Source: Oxytricha trifallax
Taxonomy: Eukaryota; Ciliophora; Spirotrichea; Sporadotrichida; Oxytrichidae
DNA length: 64,000 bases
NCBI GenBank assembly: GCA_000711775.1
Contig: ARYC01000141.1
Span: 24,348-88,347, forward strand
Direction: 5' to 3'
Below, in pieces: positions 23,280 to 35,099 of the stretch. The position numbers and the translations under genes were made by a program. Numbering within the stretch: the first letter of the stretch is position 1; every line of letters starts with the position of its first letter. A model generated the notes under the pieces. It worked only from the letters and a program-made list of their open reading frames with translations, was not told the origin of the DNA and searched no databases.

Positions 23280-23876
23280 ATAAAATTTTAATTTATTTTT
23301 AGAATTAAACTTTGAGATTAGAAATGGAATCAAGTTCAGATTTAAGCAAGGACCACAAAATCAGATCCAATAGCAAGCACCAAATGGCAAGGGAGAAGCC
23401 TACAGAGCGAGAGACATCCTAGAAGTAAAAGTCATCAGGAACGCCATTTACGCCAAGGTCATGTATGAAAACGATCCTCAAGGAATGGCAGAGTGGGTGG
23501 AGCACTCGAAGCTAATGTATGCAAGTTATCGAACCAGAGTTGAGTCCTTTATCAGTGAGAAGATGCCAGAGCTCCATGACCACCCCTACTAGAACATCTA
23601 CGCGGGAGCGCGCTCAGATAGAGACAGAGACAAAGGGACCAGTTCAAGTGATAGCGATGATTCTGACACCAGTTCGCAATATTCTCATAAAGTTAGTGTC
23701 AATGGAAACTCTTATGAGTTGGCAGGCCACCAGCTAGAGGAGGAATGCAAGGGACAGATGGAAGATGCCAGCATGAGTGAGGAAGAGTCATAGCAGACTA
23801 AGCAGAGCCAAATTCTTCAACAGTATGACCAAGAGACTAGAAAGCTGCTCGATTCTCTTAAAAATTATTAAATTTA
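23280..23876 (+). pseudogene. Acidic/Ser-rich C-terminal ORF in nested transposon
   Basis: After TTTTTAG at about 23296-23302 the plus strand reads LNFEIRNGIKFRFKQG, AYRARDILEVKVIRNAIYA, GMAEWVEHSKLMYASYRTRV, SFISEKMPELHDHPYQNIY, a Ser/Asp run (GTSSSDSDDSDTSSQYSH) and a Gln-rich helix to about 23876, with no TGA until past the element end. It could be the C-terminal exon of the transposase (a GTAAGT donor lies at 23197) or a separate protein. A second open frame (MESSSDLSKD...) overlaps; composition favours the one given. Confidence 0.45.
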
Positions 23877-24749
23877 CAACCCAATTGCTCAAGACTTAAA
23901 TATATATATTAAAGTATTTTATTTATTATTGATTAAATTAACATTCACAAAATTCGCTCAAATTTTACTCTTGGGGTTTTATAAGGATAATAATTAAACA
24001 GGATCTCTCGCAATACTTTCAAAGTGTATGTATTAGGACAATAATAATTTAAACCGTTTTTAATAGTTATCAGTGCGATATTGGTCACTATCACAATCAA
24101 AAAAGTATAATCTAAATATTTTTCTGATAAAAATTATACTTGAAAAGAAGTTATGATTAGAATTTCAAACGATATATATTAATTGATAGTATGTCACATC
24201 CTTATAAAATATTTAATATGTGATCTTGTATGATTTTTTATTAAAATGATTCCATGCGTATTTATATTAATTAATTATTAACGTTTAAATATTGTTTTTT
24301 CACTTATTCATACATAACAACTTTAAAAAGTTTTTTCAGAGGCGTTGACTCCGATTCTTAAAAAAGTACTAACGCCTCTTGACCACTCCTGTTAATTATT
24401 TTGTTTTGTTATAGAAGTATGGGCTCTTGTCCTTCCTAACACCGTTTGGGTAACAACCCTTGACCCATCCTTAGGAGATTCTTACAGAATCTTTTTGTGA
24501 TACTTCGTGTTATGGTTTTAAATTTATTTTTAACTAATATATATTCTGGGACGTCCTGGTAATCCTGGGACATCCTGGGACATCCTGATGATGTTGGGAC
24601 ATTATGATGGTGATCCTGGGACGTCCTGATAATCTTGGGTCGTCCTGATTTTCCTGGGACGTCCCGGTATCAACACCCTTTAATTTAAATTATTATATAA
24701 AAATTAAGATTAAATAATTTGGAGTTTGAAATGAAAAATTATCCATGCT

Positions 24750-27700
24750 ATATATGATATCAACTTAAATTGGATCTGGAATTAATCCCGCATTAAAAGT
24801 CATGGTATCAGTTATTGGAACACTGTATAAGGTTTTTGACAATTATTATTATTTAAAGTAAAATTATATTTATAATATATAAGAAGGGTAAGTATTATTA
24901 TTTTCGAGAATAAAAAATAAATAAAATACTAACTTATAATTTATTTAATTAATAAATATGTTAATAATCTCAATTTTATCTATAAAAATAATAAAAAAAG
25001 TTGATTAAGTCTATATTACTTTAAGCCAGAATTTAATTTCTTAATTGTCTATTTTTTATAGTTAATAACTATTTTATTAATTAAATAACATCTTCTTAAT
25101 TTTTTTTTAATTAAAGAATTTAACCCTTATATCTTTCTAATTTTTAAATGAGGCTTTTTTTAATTCTTCATAATTTATAAAATGCTTCAACTAAAATTCA
25201 GAACTTAGAGTATAGTTATTAGTAATTAATTAAAAAAATATAAAAAAATTTCTGGTTTGTTTTATATTTGTATATAGAGTTTAGATAAAATTCAAAATAA
25301 ATATTATAATGTAAATTAACAAATCTTAAACATTTAGGTATCCAATATTTGGTGAGTTTCCATAAGTATCAAAGCAATTATAACCTGGAATTGTCGAAGA
25401 AAGGTACCCTATTAAATTAAATATATACATTGAAATTTTATATTGACTTAATAAGTAAGAATCTGTAAAATATGAATTATTAACATTTAATAATTTAATC
25501 TAATGATAAGCTCTGTTTTCATGGACTTAATTTAAATTGTCTTTTATTTTATAAATCATTTCAATTATCATATAGAAATATCAATTCATTTTAAAATCTA
25601 AGGATAAATAAAAGATAAATTATTTATGAGTTTATTACGTTAATCATATCGTATAAATTTATTAAAATAATTTATCAAATTATTATGACTCTAGTTAAAT
25701 TATATTTGACATGGAACACAAATTTTTATCCTAAAAATATCATAGTGTAAATTTAAATATAATTTATGACAAATTATTGATAAATTAAAAATTAATTCAA
25801 GTCTAATAGTTACAACTTTCTATAAAAAAATTGATTTAAGATATTTTACAGAACATATTTTTTAGAATTGATATAGCTAAGTAAAGAAATATTTATATAA
25901 TTTTTATAAAGAGTTTGTTTTTATCATACATTATATTTTTAAAAAATGATGAAATTAAGTTATTTAATTTCGTAATTTTTTAAATTTAGATAAATGTCAG
26001 CAGCATCATAAGCTGATCCTACAAAATAATAGCTTTCTTAATATCCTGAAAAAACAACTTGTCGAATCAGAATATTTAACTATTTAAAAAATCAATATTT
26101 AATAATTCATATTTTAGTTTAATAAAAATTAATTATAATATTGTATAATTAAATCAATAATAATTCAACCCCTCCTCAAAATTTATATTTCATAGATTTT
26201 TTATTATTAATGCTTTCATGAATTTTGTTTTCAACACCTCAAAATTATTAAATATGTTATGAAATAAAATTATTCAGACTAAAGTAATTTTGATAAATAT
26301 CATGAAAGGGAAAATTCCAAATAAAACTTTTTTATTTATTTAATTATAGTTTTAGGAGCACAGAGGAGCCGAGCAATTGCTAGTCTTTTCCAGCTTTTCC
26401 TCTTGTGGGGTTTTTTGGGGGCTCAAGGTTATGTGCCACGTCATTCACACCAGCAAAGTCATGACTCAAGGATGCAAATATTGGGTCATGTTATGACCCA
26501 GAATATCTCGTTATTAATTTAGCTTAACTATTCTATTCTATTCTAATTATAGTTTTGAAGAAAAAAAACTAATTTTGCAAATGATAAATTGAATCTTCAA
26601 AATTTGATATATAATATTTATTACTTGTTAAAAATCTAAATAAATGAGAGTATATTTCTATATGTCAAAAGAATTTTTTAATTAAATAAATGATGTATTA
26701 ATAAAGAAATAGTCTTATAAAATCTAAATCAAAATTAAGATCAATTTGAAGAAAAAAATCGAATCAAAACTCGAGGAATAAGGTTTTATGAATTTGGATG
26801 TCAATTGGGATAGATAAACTAATTTAGGGTGGAAGGGGAATCTCATTTTAAGCCTTCAAAAAAGATTAGTAGAGGAGCTCAGCTAACAAAAACTGATAAT
26901 CTTAAATAATTATGTCGTTTTAATAATAATTCCACTAAATAATTTTTGTTAGATTTTCAATATATAAAATTGCTTTTTTAAAAATCGAAATCACTTTATA
27001 ATAGCATGATTTCAATAATTGTCAAGTATTATTTTAAATGAATTAATATCTATAAGAATTTTATTTCTAGTTTTCATTAGTATTTTTTAATAATAATTCC
27101 TCAATTCCAAAATACTTTTTTATATTTTAATTAAAAATATTTGAAGAAGCATATTTCGTAGGAGAATTATATAAAGGTAATTAAGTTAACCCAGATCCAA
27201 AATCAGATAGTTGCAGAGTAACAAATCTGTTAAACTTTTTATTATTTAAATTTAAAATACTATTATAATTTATTCAATAAATAAACTTTGCAAAAGGATA
27301 TAAATTTGTTAGAAACATAACCAGATAAGGAATAATTTATTATAAATAAATACTTTAATAACATCATATTATTTTACAGATAACCATTTGTAAAAGTAAT
27401 TCCAGAACATGAATACAATTCAGTGCTTGTCATATTTAAGCTTTATTAAATATTCATATTTATTTTTTAAATATGGTTTCTTATTCATTTAAATAATAAA
27501 AAAACCTTTTGAATAGCAAATTTTATAATTTTCTTATTTTTTTAAAATTAAAATAATTTTTAAAAAATCAATTTAATAATCTTTTTATTTATAAAACGAG
27601 TTATATTTAAAGGCTTAAATTATTTTTTAATAATTACAAACATTTTTTAAATTTTGATAATTCCTTAGATATTTGTCTCAATTTTTTATGACTTTAATTA

Positions 27701-28207
27701 ATAAAATTCAAATTTAAGTAAAGATCTGTAAGAGATGCTGTTCCTAGTTGGAATGTGAAGAATCCTACTCCAGTGGAATTAAATAATTTTTATCTATTAT
27801 TTTATAGTGTACTGTTATATCCATGGCATCGATAAATATCATGAATTATTTCAATTTTTAAATAATAAACACCCATATATGTAATTCTAATCAGGAGTAA
27901 TATGAACATAGTCTGGTAATAACTCTGTCTGAGAAAAATACATTAATTAATAAATAAAATGGTTTGATCCAGATTGATAAAAAAATGTGTATGGGACTGC
28001 ACTTGTACTTTCTATTTAAATGAGCATTTAATCAAAATAATATTTCTTTAATTGAAGCTATAATTAATTTACTCAGTTATTTATTAATTAAATTAAGTTA
28101 TTTTAAAGGATATTTAAACTTTCCTCGATTTATTTTATTTTTTTAAATGAATTATTTGAATTATTTCTAAATATTAATTTATGGGGGAATGTTTCCTGGC
28201 AAGTAAA

Positions 28208-28239
<32 letters not shown>

Positions 28240-31200
28240 TAATAGTTTTTCCGTAATATTATAATTAAATTAATTTTTATATTTAGTATTTGTTTTAGGG
28301 ATATCAAACATCCTCTACTATCTTATAAGAAAATTAAGGACAAGTGTTTGCTTAATAACATTGCTCTGAATAACGTTAAAATCATTTTTTATTTTTATTT
28401 ATCATTTTTTGAAAATGCATTTAAAGTTATATTTAAGGAGATTAAAATAAATATTTAGGTATTAATATAGTATAATAATATATTTTATATATTTATTGAA
28501 AACAAATCAATAAAATTATTTATTAGTTGTAGTATGATAGATAATTAAAAAAATAATTTAGATAAAATTAAAAAAGTTTACGAATCAGGAAACTTCCCTA
28601 AATTTTCGTATCACAAGTATAATTTGAAATTTCCCAAACCTAATATTTTTTTGAAAAAAAATAACAAAAAACTATATTAAAGAATTCAACATTTACATAA
28701 AAATATAATTAGGTTTGATGAAGTTGAATCCTACTAAATACCTGCAACAATTATACTAGTACCACTAAACTGTATTTATCATTAAATATCTATTTTAATT
28801 TAATAGTAAATTTAAGAAAACCGAAATAATAAGTCTTATGAAAAAGGTTTATTGATGAATAGTATGCTTTGAAAAATGAAATTACAATATCCACTACTTG
28901 TATATGTCAACTACCTAACCCATTCACAAAAAAAAACATAAGAAAATAAAATTGATATTTAATAATATCCTTTAAGTAAAATTTATCATACAAATAGTGA
29001 GTTTTAATTTCTCTTTTAATATAAAAATTGGGAAGTTCATCTAACCACAAAGATAGGAAGGTATCAACTTTTCTTTAATTTATTTAATTATTTTAAATTT
29101 ATTTTATTACTTTAATAATAAAGCAACATACAGAAAAATAATAATAAGAATGGATTGTTAAAATAAAATGATTTCTAAAATCAAAGTGCAAAATTTATAG
29201 TTAGTTAGAAAAATGATAAATTTATATTTCTCTTTACCATTTTGAAATCACAAAAGGACATTCTCATATAAATTTAAAATGCAGAGACACACATTTTAAA
29301 TTATAATAAAGCTTTGAACTATTTTTTTTATGATTGTACTGTTCCTAGATTGGGACTCATTTATACAATTTAATTTTGCAGAAAATTTGGTCCAGCTTCT
29401 AAAATAGTTCTTATAAAGTAAATGACCCCACTATATAATTTATTTAAATACTAACTAATTTAAAGACACTACCGTCAATTTAAATTTACTGATACCTTAA
29501 TCTGTAACACACCTCATTAAAAGTGATTGCCCGTACAATTGCTCCTTGAATTTTATTTTATAAATGCTAAAATTAATAATTATGATAAATGATAGGTATT
29601 TAAAATTTAATAATAATAATTATTAAGGATGAGTGAAAATTTAATATGAAGAATATTATGATTATGATCATCAATTAAACTATGTAAGTTGCATTTTATT
29701 TATCTAACATTATATAAAGCATTGCTATGCTAGGAGGATAATTGTTGAATAGAAAACTGTTTGTATAATTCCATTTTCAATTTATTTAAAGCGTATATAT
29801 TTTAATCCTAAATCAATTCTTGGAATAATCTATTTTTCCTGTTATTTATCATATATGCCCTATTATAAAACCTCGTATATCATTTAAGACAGGAGGATTG
29901 AGGTTAAGTACAATTAAATTAATAATTAATTATTATTGGCATATAATTTAAATGTTAATATTTGAGCTAATTATTTAAAATATTGGCTCAATTAATTGTA
30001 ATTATAAGATAATTCAAACAGGGTATGTAAATTTATCTTTGATCTAAATATCTTCAATTAAAGTCAATAAACATTAACTATTAATTTATTTGTTCTTAAC
30101 TCTAATTCTTTTGTCTAAATAGATATCTGAAGTTTTAAATATATTTATAAGCATCATATACTTATACTTTTGTTATTCCAATAAATTTATTTCAAATAAG
30201 TCTAGTAAGTTGTACTTTCTTTTAATGATTATTGCATATTATATTTTTTAATGTTTATTTTTTTATTCATATTTAAATTTTATTTATTTTCATCGCCAGA
30301 CAACATTTTAAATAATTGTCAGGAAATCATTTTTATAATGATTTTAAGTATTATCAGTATCAAGGATTTTAAATTTATTGTTTACCATTTATATGATTGC
30401 TTTTCTTATTATTGTATTTTCAAATAATTAGTTTCATTTTTGGTAGTGTTAAATCCTTTTGCTTTAATTAAAGTCTAAATGGCTTTTATAGGGTGCCAAA
30501 ATAAATATCTGGAATGATATTAATGATTCCATTATATTTAATAGGGATACTTAGAACAATTTTTTATATTCTTTTCTATAACTCTGAATTACAAATGGTT
30601 TATCATTGTATAATTTAACTCGCCTGACAATTATTTAAAAGATTGTCAAGCCTGAAAATTATTTTGAAGATTCAGTCAAAATAGTATTAAAATCTGGAAT
30701 ATAAAAATCCTTAAATACAAAAAGTTATTAATATTAGTTACTTATAAAAATTTTAATATTTTAAATTATATTTATTTTGAAGTTTTTTAATAATTTGATA
30801 TTGAAGAAGTTTGAAATAGTATAGCATAAAATTATTTTTCATTAATGCAAATTATTTATATAAATATTTTTAAAATTAACTTTTAAGTATTTTAATAAAT
30901 AATGAGAAATAGAAATCGAATTTGTTTTTAATCAATATGAACTTTAATTTACTCCTAATTCAATACATAAGTAAATTTTAAATAATTATCTAATAAAAGT
31001 AACAAATCTTAAAAAATAAATACTTTTTATGTATAAAATAAATAATTTTGATAAAATATAAAACTATGAATAAATCTAATTTAATTTTAATAGAAAAGTA
31101 ATTAAGTTTCAAGTTTTAAATATAAATCAAATTATTTAGTAATAAATATATATAAATTTAATATATAAGAAATGGGCTCAAGTAGTATAAATATAACTTT

Positions 31201-33330
31201 TATCACTTGAGCCCATATTTAATATAATAATATAAAAATCAAATGAATTTTAAACAAATAATTATAATAGTGTTTGAATAATGCTTCATTATATAATTTG
31301 TCATATATTTAGATTTTAAATATTCGAAATTTTTACACTATTTTGACTGATTGTCAAGCCAGATCATTATATTAAAGACTAAACAATTTATTAACTACGG
31401 CATCTTGATAAATTTCTTAGAATTCACACATCTTGGTAGAAAATAAATTCATTTTTTTTTAGAAAGTTCAACTTGCTTCTTTAGAAGCCATTTGGATGTA
31501 TAATTTTATGCACTAGAATTACTTTATTTAGCTTATTTTTTAAGAATTAAAGAGACAGTAGATTTAGCTATAATTATTTAAGAAGAATAAATAAAAATAC
31601 TCAATCTATTAAAGGCTGAAGCTAAGCATAATATTGTTATAAAATAATAATGATTTATAATAACTGAATTATTAGTTAAATTAATTATTTTTGGTATTTT
31701 AGTATTTTTTCTTTAAGAAATATTTAATTTCTTACAAGAATAAATATAAATCAAATTCAATTTTTAGATTTTATTTTTTTTATCTTAAATTATAGTTTTT
31801 TAATTTAAAAAAGTGCCATAAATTGAGATATGTAATACAGTCTGTATTTCAATTTTAAATAATGTTTATTCCAATTTGAGTTAAAAAGTTTATTTATGTA
31901 ATAAGATAATTTATAAAAAATATGGTCAAGCTTTTACCTTATTTATGATTGAAGCTCGATGATGATTTCAATGATAATAATCTAAAAAAGTTATTTACTA
32001 CTTAACTTTTTTAAAAATGGAAAAGTAATGATAAATTTTCTTAATTTTTTTAACATAAAAAAATCTAACCTACATTATTATTTATAATTAAAATGATTAT
32101 TATTGAACTTTTTCGAACGAGATAAGAACTTGAGAAAATGCTGAAAAGCCATTTATATAAAAGGAACTTGTTTTTAAAGCTGCAATCATATAGTTGCCAT
32201 ATACTGCTATATCACGAACACAATCTACATATCCGTTAAATGTCGTAGATTGAAAAAATAAAATTTTAAAATAAAATATCTATTAAACAGTATTTAATTT
32301 AATTTTATTTTTAAAAATAATTATATTGAGTTGACAATTAATAGAAATTTAGCCACTTTAGCCTGGATTATTTTTTAATTTTTAGAATCTTATATAATAC
32401 TAAAAATGGATTTAGTTGGTGAATTAAAGTAAAATCCTATGAATTTAAATAATAGAAAATTTTATTATGAATGGCGAATATGTTGTAGCATTCTCAGAAC
32501 ATCCTCCAAAAATCAAATTTCAATATAGGAAGTTTAAAGTATCTCAAATAATTAATTTTTTTTTATGTTTTGTAATATGATAATACTTTTTAATATATAA
32601 ACCTTTATATATATATATATATATATTGATAAAAGACCGAAAAATCATTTTCAGTAAATCATTTTTTATTGTCTTTTAAGTTATAATTTTTGAGATAAAT
32701 ACTCTTCTAAAAAATAAATAGATAAAGTAATAAGTAGCAATTTAAATTAATACATGACTTTTGATAAATATGAATTAACTAGTTTTTCTAAAAAAATTAT
32801 TCATAAGTTTAATTAGTATCCTTAATAAAAAAATAAATACCAAACTAATTTAGAGAATTTATAATTTCTTGATTATCGTATCTTTTAATAAATAGTTCCA
32901 TAAATTGAATAATTTAATAACTACATAAAAAACTTATTTAATTAATATTTATTAATCTGCTTCTACCCATAAATTTTGATTGGCATCTACTTTATATAAA
33001 ATAATTAAATGTTTTGTTTAAAAGTTTCTAAAGTTTTATATTATCTTAATTGATCATTGTCAATTAATTTTAATTAATTATTAAAAATTTATTTTAATTC
33101 ATTATTTGTATTTATTAGATTTTTCTCTAAATAAATGTATTAAGTTTAACTTCAAGAACAGTAGTATGTATATTAGTATTGAGCAATATTTCATGTTCAA
33201 TCATTAAAGGCAGTTATTTTTAAGTAAAGCAGGTCGTGGGATCAGGAAATTTTAATTATTTCTTTTAAAAATAACAAATTTTATAAATGACCCATAACCT
33301 GATACTCCATTAATTAAAAAATATTTCTAA
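24750..33330 (-). CDS. Copy I: P block, propeller-like N-terminal pieces
   Basis: A series of short minus-strand coding pieces in AT-rich DNA, each with a counterpart in copy II. From N- to C-terminal: GVSGYGSF (33300), DPTTCFTQKQLPLMIEHE (33240-33180), IFGGCSENATTYSPF (32515-32465), VDCVRDIAVYGNYMIAALK and INGFSAFSQVLISFEKV (32250-32110), QTELLPDYVHITPDQNYIYG (27930-27870), MIFIDAMDITVHYKII (27845-27800), STGVGFFTFQLGTASLTD (27785-27728), STELYSCSGITFTNGYLQ (27425-27370), GLTQLPLYNSPTKYASSN (27200-27135), GYQESYYFVGSAYDAADI (26065-25990), IGYLSSTIPGYNCFDTYGN (25412-25340), ITDTMTFNAGLIPDPIQV (24835-24755). Motifs like FVGSAYD, IFGG and NYMIAALKT resemble beta-propeller blades of ciliate surface proteins. 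Joints were mostly not resolved. Confidence 0.5.
26345..26520. other. Small G+C-richer insert
   Basis: About 170 bp richer in G+C, inside an IES of copy I. Contains GTGCCACGTCATTCAC, partly like GATTGCCACGTCAACTC near 17790, and a GGGTCAT...ATGACCC hairpin at 26485-26501. Copy II shows nothing similar here. Possibly a short retroelement or MITE remnant. Confidence 0.3.
28183..28600. mobile_element. MITE-like element, diverged copy
   Basis: GGGGGAATGTTTCCTGGC at the left is inverted as CAGGAAACTTCCCT at the right, resembling the ends at 12181-12600. Includes a (TA)n run at about 28208-28231. No coding content. Confidence 0.4.
30293..30652. mobile_element. Small inverted-repeat element
   Basis: CCAGACAACATTTTAAATAA followed by TTGTCAGG is inverted near 30622-30652 as CCTGACAATTATTTAAAAGA followed by TTGTCAAGCCTG. 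About 360 bp. A third partial end (GATTGTCAAGCCAG) lies at about 31350. No coding content. Confidence 0.45.
31172..31216. repeat. Perfect 12-bp hairpin
   Basis: ATGGGCTCAAGT (31172-31183) and ACTTGAGCCCAT (31205-31216), loop 21 bp, in an otherwise featureless IES. Confidence 0.6.
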
Positions 33331-33633
33331 GCATTTTAATAATGTATAAAAAGAGTAATAATTAATATTTTTAATTTCTAATTTTTAATCGATATTGAAT
33401 CTATAGTTTTTTAAAAATAATTTTTAAAGCATTTAATATAAATATTAAAAAAGATAAAAATATAATAATAACGGAAATTTTTATTATATTAATTGATTAA
33501 ATTAATTTTATTTCATAAGAATTTAATTAATGCTATTTAAAAAATTATAAATTTATTTAAATAAAATTTTATTAATCTCTACAATTTTTTTTTAATTATA
33601 ATAAAAGTTTTTCTATTTTTGATTAAATATATA

Positions 33634-34283
33634 ACTACTTTGAATTTCCTTGTTTGATAGAGTTCTATATTATTGAAAGATCTGATTGTAAGTATTTCAA
33701 TAATTAAATATTTAAAACAATTTTGATAGTGAGAGCAACTTCTATTTATGTGTCCACATATTGCTAATCATTAGTGAAAATACTGAATTCTAAACTATCT
33801 TTATCAAATGTTAAAATATTTTTATGAACATCGACAAAAGGCTATTATGAATTCAATGAATATTAAAGTTACTAAACACAATAAGAATGATTGTACTATT
33901 AAATATATACTTTTATTTTGATACTTTGGAGCACTGAATTAGAACTTTTTAGGATTATCCCCGACATAGTATAGTTAATCCTATATCATTACTTTATTCT
34001 GAAATCTAGGATACCAGTCACAATATTTCCTTATAATTTTAAAACCAAGTGAATTGTGAGTATCGATTAAAGTAGTATCCACATAAAATTTAGCTTTTAT
34101 TCCAATTTAATAAAGTTTCTCTTCTTATAGCATATCTATAAAATTTTAATCTATATTCAAGATATAGGGAGGGTATTAATTCAAAGTAAATGAAGTGAAA
34201 GCATTTAGATTAGAAGTATCGTAAATATTAAATTATATTTAGTTTCAATTGCATAGCTATCTGTGCATATTGATATCTAATAA
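33634..34283 (-). CDS. Copy I: X block, cadherin-like repeat
   Basis: Minus strand. NIYDTSNLNAFTSFTLNQ, YPPYILNIDQNFIDMLQEE, IGIKAKFYVDTTLIDTHNSL, KYCDWYPRFQNKVMIQDQ, LYYVGDNPKKFQFSAPKY. Then a 28-bp IES (33894-33921) and NHSYCVQQLQYSLNSQQPF, VDVHKNILTFDKDSLEFSIF, TNDQQYVDTQIEVALTI. Then a 41-bp IES with TGAT pointers (33683-33686 and 33724-33727) and RSFNNIELYQTRKFKVV. The first end carries ATATCTAATAA (34273-34283), shared with 19321; the last end carries the 14-bp pointer shared with 18326-18339. In the mature gene X would follow P and precede C, though here it lies upstream of P. Encodes an extracellular cadherin-like repeat. Confidence 0.65.
33894..33921. other. IES with TACT pointer (copy I)
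   Basis: TACT at 33894-33897 and 33922-33925. Loss of 28 bp joins SAPKY to NHSYCVQQ in frame on the minus strand. Same pointer as in copies II and III. Confidence 0.75.
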
Positions 34284-34299
34284 CTTGTTTTTTAATAAT

Positions 34300-34640
34300 A
34301 TTCAATTTAGTATCGGACCAATTGTCCAGACGATTGGCTGACAGACCAATTCTGATAGGGTAGGGGGTTTGAAACCCAGGGTTTGCTGATATTTGTACTT
34401 GGTAAAAAGCACGGAATATCCCAGGGTTCTGTGGTGTCTGTACCTGGTAAAAAGCAAGGGATACTCGTCCGGAGCAGGTATGACATTAAATGGTAGCACA
34501 TGACTCGGCTTGGAAATCCGGAGTGGCTATATGGAAGAAGAACACGGGTTTGAACTACGGTCGAGTTTGGTGGTACCACACATGATGCTCTCGGAGGGGA
34601 GATCGGTAGAGAGACTTATCCTCAGTATTATTTCCCTTTA
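34300..34640. other. G+C-richer insert between tandem genes
   Basis: About 340 bp richer in G+C between copy I and copy II. Contains two near-direct repeats of TACCTGGTAAAAAGCA type (34390-34414 and 34438-34462). Standard-code minus ORFs here look accidental. Could be a SINE-like or other repeat; no tRNA fold could be confirmed by eye. Confidence 0.35.
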
Positions 34641-35099
34641 ATATTAATTTCCTATTAACTTAACTAACTAACTTATATTCAATTTAAATATTAAGGGTTT
34701 GCATTGAAATATATATTTATAATTAGAATAATAACAAAATATTTATGTTTATTTGAAATATACATAGGTAAATATTCTTATTCTGCATTAATAGACTTAT
34801 TCTTAAAAATACAATATTAAAAATAAATATTTATTATTTAACATTTTATTTTGCTGAAATATTATAACTATTAACATTATTTATAAAATATAAGAGAACA
34901 TACTTACTCGTATATTATTTAAATTATAAAGTAATTTTAACTTTTAAAATTGTAATTTAACTAATTAATTATTAACAAATTAATAAATTATATCTCTCCA
35001 TGTTTTAATTACTATTTTATACATTTTTATTTGTTACGATTTAACAATTAAAAAATATCATAGTATAATAATTTAAATTTATTAAAGAATATTTGATAT

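Larger units (their letters stand above)
21030..23980. mobile_element. Nested transposon with C4A4-type ends
   Basis: A 21-bp perfect inverted repeat beginning AAAACCCCAAGAGTAAAATT, with the other end at 23960-23980. AT flanks both sides. It carries a Gln-rich ORF and a DDE-type transposase fragment, both on the plus strand. Telomere-like C4A4 ends are a known trait of ciliate TBE/Tec transposons. It lies inside the element with 8-bp target duplication, so it inserted later. Confidence 0.75.
20079..24678. mobile_element. 4.6-kb terminal-inverted-repeat element with 8-bp target duplication
   Basis: Ends GGGTGTTGATACCGGGACGT and its exact inverse. TTTAATTT flanks both sides (20071-20078 and 24679-24686), an 8-bp target-site duplication. 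Subterminal regions carry many copies of palindromic GGGACGTCCC-type modules (about 20090-20142 and 24547-24666). An 8-bp duplication fits hAT-like elements better than Tc1/mariner (TA). The only transposase inside belongs to the nested element at 21030-23980, so the outer element (about 1.65 kb once the nested one is removed) is probably non-autonomous. It lies between two P-block pieces of copy I, in an IES. Confidence 0.85.

Noticed and set aside
28208-28231. CRISPR or satellite array
   Set aside because: Only a simple (TA)n run; no spaced direct repeats of CRISPR type anywhere in the window.
34302-34579. Two overlapping minus-strand ORFs
   Set aside because: Overlapping frames in a G+C-richer repeat-like insert, no family resemblance.
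34300-34640. tRNA-like element (TTTGAAACCC and GGTTTGAACTACGG motifs)
   Set aside because: No complete cloverleaf could be drawn by eye.
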